DNA of 39,629 bases from Myxococcales bacterium (GTDB lineage: Bacteria; Myxococcota_A; Polyangia; Haliangiales; Haliangiaceae): the NCBI GenBank assembly GCA_024222395.1, contig JAAEPE010000183.1, positions 1 through 39,629 of the forward strand. The letters are read 5' to 3'. Position 1 is the first letter of the stretch, and each line of letters begins with the position of its first letter. The notes under the pieces are model-generated. The model was not told where the DNA came from and ran no database searches. It saw only the letters and a list, made by a program, of their open reading frames with translations. Both the position numbers and the translations under genes were made by a program. This document shows positions 7,004-14,800 of this stretch, piece by piece.

Positions 7004-9364
7004 ATGAACAAGCCCATTAGACGTGTAGCCGTGATCGGCTCCGGTGTCATGGGAGCAGGCATTGCCGCTCACATCGCGAACGCCGGCCTCCCCGTCCTCC
7101 TCCTCGACATCGTTCCATCTGGCGTCGGCAAAGATGCCAGTGCCCAGAAGCGCAACACCATTGCCGCAGGCTCGGTGAAAGCGCTGCTCAAGAGCAAGCC
7201 CGCCGCCCTCTTCAACAAGAGCCACGCGCAGCTCATCGAGATTGGCAACATCGACGACGATCTAGAAAAGGCCGCCGAGTGCGACCTCATCGTCGAGGCC
7301 ATCATCGAGCGTCTCGACATCAAGCGAGGGCTGTTTTCTCGCCTCGAGCCAATGCTCGGTGAGAGCATCCTTGCCTCCAACACATCAGGCCTTCGCATCG
7401 TCGACATGCTCGATGGCTTTAGCGAGGAGTTCAAACAGAACTTCCTCGTCATGCACTTCTTCAACCCACCACGCTACATGAAGCTCCTCGAGCTCGTCGC
7501 AGCCAAAGAGACCAGCAAAGAGACCGCGGCCCGCGTCGAAGAATTCGGCAAAGAGAAGCTCGGCAAAGGCATCGTTTGGGCCAAGGATGAGCCCAACTTT
7601 GTAGCAAACCGCATCGGCACCCACTCGCTGATGACCACCGTGCACCTGATGCTCGAGAAGGGCCTCACACCTGAGGACATCGACAACATCTCTGGCGTGC
7701 CCATGGCACACCCAAAGAGCGCGACCTTCCGCACCGCGGATATGGTCGGCCTCGACACCCTCGCTCACGTAGTCAACAACTGTTACGAAGTTCTCGTAGA
7801 TGACGAAGACCGTGAGGTCTTCAAGATGCCCAAGTTCCTCGAAGGCATGCTGGAGAAGAAGCTACTTGGTCGTAAGACCAAGGCGGGCATCTACCGCAAG
7901 ACCAAAGGCGGCATCGAGACCATAGATCTAGAGACCCTCGAGTTTCGAGCGAAGGGCGGCGACGACAAGATCAAAGCCACCTGCAAGGCTCTTGGCAAGA
8001 TCGAAGATCCGGGCGAGCGAATCAGCAAGACCGTGGCAGCAGAGGGCATGGTTGGCGAATTCGCGTGGACGGTGATTTCTCGCAGTCTCGCCTACGCCGC
8101 ACGCCGTGTCGGTGAAATCTGTGACGACATCGCAGCCATCGATAGGGGCATGTGCTGGGGCTACAACTGGGACATGGGGCCTTTCCAAGTATGGGATGCC
8201 CTCGGATTCGGCGAGACCTACGACCGCATGGTCGCTGAGGGCATCGCCCTCCCTGACTCTGTCAAGCGCATGCGCGAATCCGGCGCCGACAGCTTCTACA
8301 AGGCTGGCGAGATTTTCGACCTCAGCACCGGCATGTACACCGAAGCTGCTGTCGACGAGCGCGAGACAACCCTCCATGTTCTCCGCCGCGGAGATTCTCC
8401 TGTGCTCTCCAACAAGGGTGCAGAGGCTTGGGACCTTGGCGATGGCGTCATCGGCGTCACCTTCAAGACCAAGATGAATAGCATCGACGCAGACGTAATC
8501 GGCTTGCTCAATGACGCAACCGACAAAGCCGAGCGTGACTTCTCGTCCATGCTCATCACCAATCAGGGTGACAACTTCTGTGTTGGCGCAAACCTCTTCC
8601 TGGTCGCTGGTGCTGCTGCTCAGAAGCAGTGGGACGAGCTTCGCATCATGGTCAAAGAGATGCAGAAGACCATGCAGCGTCTCAAGTACAGCACTATTCC
8701 CGTCGTCGCCGCACCCCACGGCATGACGCTGGGCGGTGGTCTAGAAGTGTGCTTCGCCGCCGACGCGGTACAGGCCGCAGCCGAGACCTACTCGGGGCTT
8801 GTCGAAGTTGGCGTTGGTCTGCTCCCGGGCGGTGCAGGCAACATGAACATGCTCTGGCGCGCCCTCGAGGGCATTCCGCAAGGCGCGGAAGTCGACACTT
8901 CGGCCATCGTGGCTCAGGTGTTCAAGAACATCGCCATGGCAGCCGTCGCAACATCGGCCAACGAGGCAAAAGAGTTTGGCTACTTCCGCCACGCAGACGG
9001 GGTCTCCTTCGACCGCTCCCGCCAGCTCTGGGAAGCCAAGCAGCGCTGCATCGGCATGGCGACCTCCGACTACCACCCTGCCATTCCACGCTCCTACCGC
9101 CTCCCCGGCGACAGCGGCATCGCCACCATCGGCATGCTCATCAGCAGCATGGTTGCGGGTGGCTACGCGTCCGAGCACGACGCACTGATCTCCGGCAAAG
9201 TGGCCGAAGTTCTCTGCGGCGGCAAAGGTGGTGCATCTCGCAAGGTCACCGAGCAAGAGATGCTCGACCTCGAAGCCGAGGCATTCGTCTCTCTTTGCGG
9301 AGAGCCAAAGACCATGGCGCGCATTCAGCACATGCTTATGAAAAACAAGCCCCTCAGGAACTAA
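7004..9364 (+). CDS. fadN: 3-hydroxyacyl-CoA dehydrogenase / enoyl-CoA hydratase (FadN type)
   Basis: A bifunctional beta-oxidation enzyme of 786 residues. The dehydrogenase comes first: NAD-binding GSGVMGAG at residues 12-19, then NTSGL and HFFNPP, which match the catalytic region, followed by the C-terminal dehydrogenase domains. An enoyl-CoA hydratase/crotonase domain follows (around GDNFCVGANL and PHGMTLGGGLE). This order, dehydrogenase before hydratase, is that of Bacillus FadN, opposite to Escherichia FadB. The ATG at 7004 begins directly with the NAD-binding strand and has GAGAA upstream; a longer open frame to 6911 is not homologous. Thiolase follows 28 bp later. Confidence 0.93.
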   Translation: MNKPIRRVAVIGSGVMGAGIAAHIANAGLPVLLLDIVPSGVGKDASAQKRNTIAAGSVKALLKSKPAALFNKSHAQLIEIGNIDDDLEKAAECDLIVEAIIERLDIKRGLFSRLEPMLGESILASNTSGLRIVDMLDGFSEEFKQNFLVMHFFNPPRYMKLLELVAAKETSKETAARVEEFGKEKLGKGIVWAKDEPNFVANRIGTHSLMTTVHLMLEKGLTPEDIDNISGVPMAHPKSATFRTADMVGLDTLAHVVNNCYEVLVDDEDREVFKMPKFLEGMLEKKLLGRKTKAGIYRKTKGGIETIDLETLEFRAKGGDDKIKATCKALGKIEDPGERISKTVAAEGMVGEFAWTVISRSLAYAARRVGEICDDIAAIDRGMCWGYNWDMGPFQVWDALGFGETYDRMVAEGIALPDSVKRMRESGADSFYKAGEIFDLSTGMYTEAAVDERETTLHVLRRGDSPVLSNKGAEAWDLGDGVIGVTFKTKMNSIDADVIGLLNDATDKAERDFSSMLITNQGDNFCVGANLFLVAGAAAQKQWDELRIMVKEMQKTMQRLKYSTIPVVAAPHGMTLGGGLEVCFAADAVQAAAETYSGLVEVGVGLLPGGAGNMNMLWRALEGIPQGAEVDTSAIVAQVFKNIAMAAVATSANEAKEFGYFRHADGVSFDRSRQLWEAKQRCIGMATSDYHPAIPRSYRLPGDSGIATIGMLISSMVAGGYASEHDALISGKVAEVLCGGKGGASRKVTEQEMLDLEAEAFVSLCGEPKTMARIQHMLMKNKPLRN

Positions 9365-9392
9365 TACCCCATAGAGAAAAGGACTTCAGATT

Positions 9393-10565
9393 ATGGGAAA
9401 CGAAAATCCAATTGTTATTGCCGACGCAGTTCGCTCGGCTGTAGGTAGGGCGCACAAGGGCACTCTCGCTCTTAAGCGACCAGACGAACTTGGCGGCGAT
9501 GTAGTTCGCGGTCTTCTCGCCCGGAATCCTCAGGTCAAACCTGAGATGGTCGACGACATCAAGTTCGGCTGCGCTATGCCCGAGGGTGAGCAAGGCCTCA
9601 ACGTGGCTCGACTTATCGGTCTGCTCGCCGACGTGCCTCAAGAGGCGTCGGCGGTCACCATCAATCGCTTCTGCTCCAGTGGGCTACAAGCCATCGCGGA
9701 CGCCGCTGGTTCCGTTACCATTGGCTCCTGTGACATCGTCGTAGCTGGCGGTGTCGAGTCGATGACATCAGTACCGATGACAGGCTTCCACCTGAGTGCC
9801 TCGCCGGAGCTTATGGACAAGATGCCATCCGCGCACACGCCGATGGGTATCACTGCCGAGAACGTCGCCAAGAAGTTCGAAATATCTCGAGAGGCTCAAG
9901 ATGCCTTCGCGTTTTCGAGCCAGATGAAGGCAAAGGCGGCTCAAGAGAAGGATACGTTCAAGGACGAAATCGTGCCTGTCCGCGCCCTTCGCTACAAAGA
10001 CGGCGAGCGAGTCTACTCCGACTTCGTCAAGGACGAGCTTCCACGCCACGAAACCACTGTCGAAGGCCTGGGCAAACTCCGCCCAGCATTCTCAATGACT
10101 GGCTCCGTTACTCCAGGCAATGCATCGCCGCTAAGTGATGGTGCAGCTGCCGCTCTCGTTATGACGAAGGCTAAGGCCGACGAGCTGGGTATAAAGCCTC
10201 TTGGCATCTTCCGCCAGTTCGTCACTGTGGGCGTCGACCCGGCCATCATGGGCATTGGTCCTCTTCCCGCTATTCAGAAGCTGCTGGCCAAGGCCTTTCT
10301 CAAGGTCGAAGACATCGACCTCTTCGAGATCAACGAGGCTTTCGCCAGCCAAGCTGTCTACTGTCAGAAAGAGCTGGGCATCGCCGACGACAAGATCAAC
10401 GTCAACGGTGGCGCCATCGCCCTCGGCCATCCTCTAGGATGTACGGGCGCAAAGCTCACAGCAACGGCTCTTCACGAGCTTAAACGACGCGGCGGACGTT
10501 ACGCTGTCGTCTCCATGTGTATCGGCGGCGGCATGGGAGCCGCGGCCCTCTTCGAAGCAGCGTAG
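9393..10565 (+). CDS. fadA: Acetyl-CoA acyltransferase (3-ketoacyl-CoA thiolase)
   Basis: A 390-residue thiolase that cleaves 3-ketoacyl-CoA to acetyl-CoA and a shortened acyl-CoA. The acyl-accepting Cys is C94 in INRFCSSG. The second active-site set is [19 protein letters not shown] (active-site His) and [10 protein letters not shown] (base Cys near residue 376). NEAFA is also present. Full family length. It directly follows the fadN-like gene with a ribosome-site-like stretch in the gap, so the two give a complete hydratase-dehydrogenase-thiolase set. No acyl-CoA dehydrogenase gene is in this window. Confidence 0.95.
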   Translation: MGNENPIVIADAVRSAVGRAHKGTLALKRPDELGGDVVRGLLARNPQVKPEMVDDIKFGCAMPEGEQGLNVARLIGLLADVPQEASAVTINRFCSSGLQAIADAAGSVTIGSCDIVVAGGVESMTSVPMTGFHLSASPELMDKMPSAHTPMGITAENVAKKFEISREAQDAFAFSSQMKAKAAQEKDTFKDEIVPVRALRYKDGERVYSDFVKDELPRHETTVEGLGKLRPAFSMTGSVTPGNASPLSDGAAAALVMTKAKADELGIKPLGIFRQFVTVGVDPAIMGIGPLPAIQKLLAKAFLKVEDIDLFEINEAFASQAVYCQKELGIADDKINVNGGAIALGHPLGCTGAKLTATALHELKRRGGRYAVVSMCIGGGMGAAALFEAA

Positions 10566-10573
10566 GAATACTG

Positions 10574-10990
10574 ATGAGTCTCCCAAACCGAATTGAATAC
10601 TCCGGTCACCTTCTTGGTGGCCAACCATCCGAGTCACAGTACAAGCAACTCTCTGTTGAGGGTTATAAGACTGTGATCAGCATTCGCGCCCCAGAAGAAC
10701 CCGGTGCCACAGACAGCAAGAACCATGCGGAAAGCGCTGGGATGAAGTTCGTGTGCATTCCTGTTGCTGGCGCCGGCGACTTCACCAAGGAGAAGGCCAG
10801 AGCCTTCGACGAAGCGCTTCAGGGTGAAGGGCCCTTTGTCGTGCACTGCAAGTCGGGCGGGCGCGTCGCTGCGCTCTACACTCTCAAACTTGGGTGGGTC
10901 GACGGCAAGAGCGTCGATGAGGCCATGGCTGAAGGCGAGAAGATTGGTCTTGGCGGCATGGAAGCCGCCATTCGCAAGCTTCTGCGCTAG
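10574..10990 (+). CDS. DUF442 / beta-lactamase-hydrolase-like phosphatase domain protein
   Basis: A 138-residue protein with the fold of the DUF442 (TIGR01244) family, related to dual-specificity phosphatases. It opens SLPNRIEYSGHLLGGQPSES and carries the P-loop VHCKSGGRVAALY, whose Cys and Arg would bind phosphate or a persulfide. The short Cys-x4-Arg spacing is the form usual in this family rather than the classical Cys-x5-Arg. ATG 10574 is 8 bp after the thiolase stop, so it is the third gene of the fad operon. Its role there is unknown; relatives are linked to sulfide oxidation or regulation. Confidence 0.82.
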   Translation: MSLPNRIEYSGHLLGGQPSESQYKQLSVEGYKTVISIRAPEEPGATDSKNHAESAGMKFVCIPVAGAGDFTKEKARAFDEALQGEGPFVVHCKSGGRVAALYTLKLGWVDGKSVDEAMAEGEKIGLGGMEAAIRKLLR

Positions 10991-11041
10991 CCAGCTTGTA
11001 GCAAGAGTGTTGGCGCCAGGTAATTGGGCGCCATCCTGGCA

Positions 11042-11069
11042 GCGGCTGTGGGCGAGCGCCCATGGCCGC
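11042..11069. terminator. Hairpin between convergent genes
   Basis: A 13-nt arm (GCGGCTGTGGGCG) faces its near-complement with 11 of 13 pairs and almost no loop, between the ends of the DUF442 gene and the convergent GST gene. There is no T-run on either side, so it may be a rho-aided or bidirectional terminator or simply a stable dyad. Confidence 0.4.
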
Positions 11070-11096
11070 ATTCGTCTCTGCAGTCGCAGCAGCCCT

Positions 11097-11834
11097 CTAG
11101 GAAGTTCTCCAGTTCGATGCGATGCAATTGGTCTCGCGCATGCTTTGTACGCGCGCGTACCAGGCAGCCGTTCGTGGGCGCTGCATGATGTCGCCAAAGG
11201 CTGGGAAATCCTGAATGCAGGTGAGGCAACCGTGGGCTTCGATATCACCAACGCTCACTTTGTCTCCACAGGCATAGTCCTGATCGCCGAGCCAATCCTC
11301 GAACTTGGCCATCTCGGTGTCGAGCATCTCCTGTGGCTTGCCCCCGCCGCGCCGAGCCGAGATGCGCTTCGCGACCTGATGCATGACAATGGATCCGCCG
11401 CCGCGAATGACGGCGTTTTGCGCGACACCGAAATTGGAGGTACGGGCAATGACCTTGGCTGCGCGAGCTGCGTCTCGCCAAGCACCGCAAATTACAGCGG
11501 GAAGGACTTCTGCCAAGTAGCTATCGGTCCATTCCTCGATCATGCCCGACTTGGCCTTTGCCTCGCCTTGGGGCGTTAGGCTGGCACCTCTGTCCTCGAG
11601 AAAGTTAAGGATGGTCGTCGAATCCGCCACAAGCTCGCCATCGATTGCGAGAACCGGCACCTTGCGGCACACATTGATCTCAAGCTCGGGCAGCTCCTTC
11701 TTGGTCATGGGATTGACCTCGACTGTCTCGAACGCAATGCCCTTGGCCTCGAGGGCCGCTCTCACCTTGTGGCAAAAGGGACAGAGGGCGAATGGTAGAG
11801 GCTTACGGTTTGCACCGGGCGCTTTTGGCAACAA
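11097..11834 (-). CDS. Glutathione S-transferase-like protein, frameshifted at its N-terminus
   Basis: About 240 residues with an N-terminal thioredoxin-fold GST domain (CPFCHKVRAALEAKG, then CRKVPVLAIDGELVADST) and an all-helical C-terminal domain ending near AWYARV. The continuous frame reaches only a TTG at 11834 and would start with sequence unlike any GST. In another frame, a GTG at 11815 begins MQTVSLYHSP, the expected first strand of such a protein. Adding a single C in a CCC run near 11787-11793 would join this to LCPFCHKV. Either a read error or a genuine 1-base deletion is present. It may use glutathione or act as a glutaredoxin-like redox protein; the CPFC pair is glutaredoxin-like. 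Confidence 0.75.
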   Translation of the reverse strand: MLPKAPGANRKPLPFALCPFCHKVRAALEAKGIAFETVEVNPMTKKELPELEINVCRKVPVLAIDGELVADSTTILNFLEDRGASLTPQGEAKAKSGMIEEWTDSYLAEVLPAVICGAWRDAARAAKVIARTSNFGVAQNAVIRGGGSIVMHQVAKRISARRGGGKPQEMLDTEMAKFEDWLGDQDYACGDKVSVGDIEAHGCLTCIQDFPAFGDIMQRPRTAAWYARVQSMRETNCIASNWRTS

Positions 11835-11916
11835 TCAGGGCGAAGTGCAAGCTGGAAGTGCCAGCGAGGCCCGACGATAGATTCGGGCCTCTGCGGGCGA
11901 GTACGGCGAGGTTTAG

Positions 11917-12258
11917 TTACACGACGTCAGCTGGCATGGCCTTGAGCCGCTTCAGAGCGGTGACCTTTACCTTGCTGCTTGCTGGCTTGGCAGCAACGTC
12001 CATGAGCTCTCCAGGCTTGAATGGATTGGGGACGCCGGTCTTGGCTGGGCGAGCAGGCTTAACCACGGTGCTGATCTTCAGCAGGCCGGGCAGAGTGAAA
12101 ACGCCTGCACCGTTCTTGGTGAGATGGCGTTCGATGGTAACAGCGAGCTCCTCGAGCACGGCTTTAACCTCTTTGGGGCTAAGCTCAGTGTTGGTGGCAA
12201 GCTCGTTGATGAGAGTGGTTTTGTTCATCGCAGTGGCGATTGGCGTGTTCTCAGACAT
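11917..12258 (-). CDS. HU-family DNA-binding protein
   Basis: A 113-residue histone-like protein. It shows MNKTTLINELATNTELSPKE (the HU start, here at residue 11), VFTLPGLLKISTVVKPAR (the beta region) and a shortened arm with the conserved Asn-Pro in GVPNPFKPGEL, then a Lys-rich C-terminus. It would bend and compact DNA as a dimer. It is longer than classic HU (about 90) by a 10-residue N-terminal extension and a C-terminal tail with VKVTALKRLKAM. The downstream ATG at residue 11 is an alternative start. No operon partner is evident. Confidence 0.9.
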   Translation of the reverse strand: MSENTPIATAMNKTTLINELATNTELSPKEVKAVLEELAVTIERHLTKNGAGVFTLPGLLKISTVVKPARPAKTGVPNPFKPGELMDVAAKPASSKVKVTALKRLKAMPADVV

Positions 12259-12389
12259 GTTGCAAGCCTAGCCCCATAAACGGCGCGGTGTGAGCGCCAA
12301 TAGGCCGGATAATGTAGTTTGAATCGAACTCAGTGCCGAATTGAGGAGATCTTCACCGCCATTTCTAGCAAATCCGCATTTCTCCATCC

Positions 12390-12900
12390 TCAAATGGCCA
12401 TAGTGATGGCGTACTCCACCTCTGGGTCTGTTGGGGCTTTGACGCCCACAAACCGCAGGGTGAACGTATCGCAACGCATCGCCGTGGCGCAGAAGAGCAA
12501 ACTCCGCCGCCTTTATATGGGGAATCACCGTCACCGTGCCTTTGTGCCAAGCCGCAAATGACCTATCGACTGAATCATTGGCGAGCATCTGATCTCGGAA
12601 GGCACGAGTGTGCATCAGGGGCCATGCGGCACCATCGCCCTTCTCGATCGTCGCCAAGAATCGCACGATGAAATCACTCGCTAGCTTGCGCTCCGCTTCG
12701 CTAGCGGACGTTGGCTGAGACGGTGCGGTCTGAGTCGCAGGTGCTGGCGCAGCAGGGGCGGCTTCGGTGGGAGCTGGATCCTGGGTCGGCGGCGATGGTG
12801 GCTCTCCCTTTGCTTTGCCTGCCCAGAAAGTACAGGCGAGAGCGGTCATGCAAGACAAGCCAGCGGAAGTGAGTCGAGCGTTTTTCACGGAGACGAGCAT
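12390..12900 (-). pseudogene. Exported protein of unknown function, frameshifted
   Basis: An N-terminal hydrophobic segment (AGLSCMTALACTFWAG) suggests export, followed by a long Pro/Ala/Thr-rich linker and a globular region (ERKLASDFIVRFLATIEKG... VIPHIKAAEFALL). The uninterrupted frame then degenerates into Arg-rich sequence to 12268. A different frame carries what looks like the true end, MRCDTFTLRFVGVKAPTD followed by PEVEYAITMAI and a TGA at 12390-12392. A frameshift near 12470-12490 is therefore inferred. The globular part is reminiscent of small SnoaL/DUF-type domains, but no family is claimed. Confidence 0.6.
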
Positions 12901-12935
12901 ACGGCACGGAGGCTATCTCAGCTAGGTTCTAGGCC

Positions 12936-13916
12936 ATACCCAAGCCCACGCCATCGCTCCACGCCCCGCTCTTTCTAGCAGCTCTCCAGCTCGCTACTGG
13001 CTGCGTTAGTGATGAAGACGGCTCTTCGTGAACGACGGTATTGGGCGCGATGGAGGAGGAGGCGAGAACGAGTTTGCCGATGCGGCGGCAGCCGCAGCGT
13101 GCGAGAAAATGGACATCCTCTTTGTCATCGATAACAGCGGCTCCATGAACGAAGAGCAAACAAACCTCATAGCCAACTTCCCCAGCTTCGCCCAACTCAT
13201 AGAGAACTACCAAACCACCACGGGCCAAGCGCTGGACTACCGCATCGCGGTCACAACCGCAGGTCGGGATGTGAGCTACACCCTCACGATTCCGATTCTC
13301 AATCAGAGCATTCCTTTCACGGAGAGTGGCGACAATGGTGCGTTCCGAGGAGGCTGTAGCTTGCAGCGGCAGTGGATCGAGAAGGCCGACCCAGATGTAT
13401 CGGGCACCTTCGCCTGCCGGGCAGATGTTGGTACCGCGGGGCCTGGCGCTGAGATGCCACTACTGGGCCTCGAATGGTCTCTATGGAAGGCGCGTGCAAG
13501 ACGGTACCAATGTGGGCTTCCTGCGGGACGATGCGCTCTTGGCAGTTGTGGTGATTACAGACCAAGACGATTGCTCACGAGAGGATGATGGCTTCGTTAT
13601 CGATGGGACTCGGCCGAGCTGCTACACGCCAGGGGATTCGGGCCTCACTCCGCTTTCCCACTACCTGGGTTTTCTTGACGGTCTCAAGGACGGTCGCGGT
13701 CGTTGGGCAAGCGCTGTTATCGCAGGTCCAGGGCCGGGAAGCTGCACGTCTTCTTTTGGAGATGCGGCCGAAGCGGAACGCAAGATCGACTTTGTGGCGC
13801 AGGCCGGAAACAATTCCAGGCTTAGTTCAATCTGTGGCGGGGATCTAACATCCGCTCTGAGTGAAGCGCTAGACACCTTTGAGGCGGCCTGCAACATCTT
13901 TCCGCCTATCGACTAG
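12936..13916 (+). pseudogene. Decayed von Willebrand A domain lipoprotein gene
   Basis: Three frames in order spell one vWA lipoprotein. From 12936 comes a signal peptide with lipobox (PLFLAALQLATGC then VSDEDGSS and a TGA). From 13028 comes CEKMDILFVIDNSGSM, the vWA start with its DxSGS metal motif. After a second shift at about 13480-13495 comes VQDGTNVGFLRDDALLAVVV, then ITDQDDCS, to the stop. The codon where initiation is expected is ATA, with no ATG, GTG or TTG between the preceding TAG and the signal peptide. Two frameshifts plus a lost start make a non-functional copy likely. An intact relative in type is the vWA lipoprotein at 2703. Confidence 0.8.
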
Positions 13917-13924
13917 CAAAGGCC

Positions 13925-14620
13925 CTATTCGAAGATGACCGTCTTATTTCCGTAGACCAAGACTCGGTCTTCGAGATGCCATCGAACCGCTTCGAGCCGA
14001 GCGAGTTCGATCTCTTCCTGTGCGGCCTTGGTCTCGCGAGTCTTTGACACGAGCTCGAAGTCGACACCGAACTGCTTTGCGGTCTCTTCGAGGTCTGGGT
14101 GATTGCTGACAATCAGAGCCAATTCGCAAGGGTGTAACTCTGACTATGACACTCTCAGCCTCGCAGGCTCCTACGAGGAGCCGAATCCTGGTGTACAACG
14201 GTGTGCAACGGTGAGATTGGCCCAATTTCCAGCGGCGTTGCCTCGACGTGCTTCGTTCTGCCCACCAGCGCCTTCTAGGCCCATGGAATGACAACGAAGC
14301 CGCTGTCACAGTCAGATCTACACCCATTCGCAATCAAGTTCGCCGCTGCGATGCCTGAGCAAGATGTCGTAGAGACAGTGATCGTGCTTGGATACAAACA
14401 CTGCGACGCGCTTCTTCTTGTTGGCTTCCGCTAAATTCATGTGCATTGAGAAACGGTCGGCAACCTCCTTTAGCGCCCGGACCAGAGTTCCCCTATCCGT
14501 CGTCATTTCCACCAAATCACAGCGGTTGCGCTGAAAGAACTGCCCATCTTCTCGATCCGTATACTCCGGTACACGAACATCAAAGTTCAACAACACCCTT
14601 CCGTGTTCAACCAGCCCCAA
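13925..14620 (-). pseudogene. purU: Formyltetrahydrofolate deformylase (purU), interrupted by a MITE and 5'-truncated
   Basis: Upstream half: YTDREDGQFFQR, FSMHMNL, then VAVFVSKHDHCLYDILLRHR and SGELDCE. Downstream half: LIVSNHPDLEETAKQFGVDF, VSKTRETKAAQEE, then directly RWHLEDRVLVYGNKTVIF at the end. A 196-bp insertion with an 8-bp target duplication separates the halves; removing it restores the frame as DCE-LALIVSNHP. Two further defects are visible. The catalytic core normally lying between KETKA and the C-terminal RWHLEDRV segment (with the IHHSFLP-type motif) is deleted, and the first 20 or so residues are not found in frame. PurU normally releases formate from 10-formyl-THF for purine synthesis. 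Confidence 0.9.
14130..14325. mobile_element. 196-bp MITE with 8-bp target-site duplication inside purU
   Basis: The ends are 22-nt inverted repeats starting GGGTGTA (14130-14151 and 14304-14325; 19 of 22 match by eye). They are flanked by the direct repeat ATTCGCAA at 14122-14129 and 14326-14333. No coding capacity. An 8-bp duplication fits mobilisation by an IS256, ISL3, IS1595 or IS66-type transposase; which one is unknown. No second copy was seen in the window. The interior contains a second small dyad (CAGGCTCCTACGAGGAGCC-like). Confidence 0.9.
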
Positions 14621-14736
14621 TGAACGAGATCATGACCATGAACAGCCAAAAGATCAATCCTCGCCCTCGGACTCACTAGCATCTTCGCCACAGGTGCCTG
14701 CGGTGGCCAAACAAGAGATGCCTCTTTTCCGCTCCC

Positions 14737-14798
14737 CGGCGTTTCGCTTCGCGAAACACCGACTTATCCTCCGGCGTTCTCGCTTCGCGAAACACCGG
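14737..14798. repeat. Two tandem hairpin repeats ahead of the Hsp70 gene
   Basis: Two near-identical palindromes share GCTTCGCGAAACACCG. The first (14737-14761) folds as an 11-bp stem with a TTC loop. The second (14771-14798) has 12 pairs with one bulge and ends 2 nt before the ATG. The pair lies in the leader, where a ribosome-binding site would be expected but none is seen, so it may control translation, or it may be a REP-like repeat. Confidence 0.65.
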
Positions 14799-14800
14799 AT

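Noticed and set aside
7928..8719. Minus-strand 263-codon frame inside fadN
   Set aside because: Complete overlap with a well-supported enzyme gene and no family pattern.
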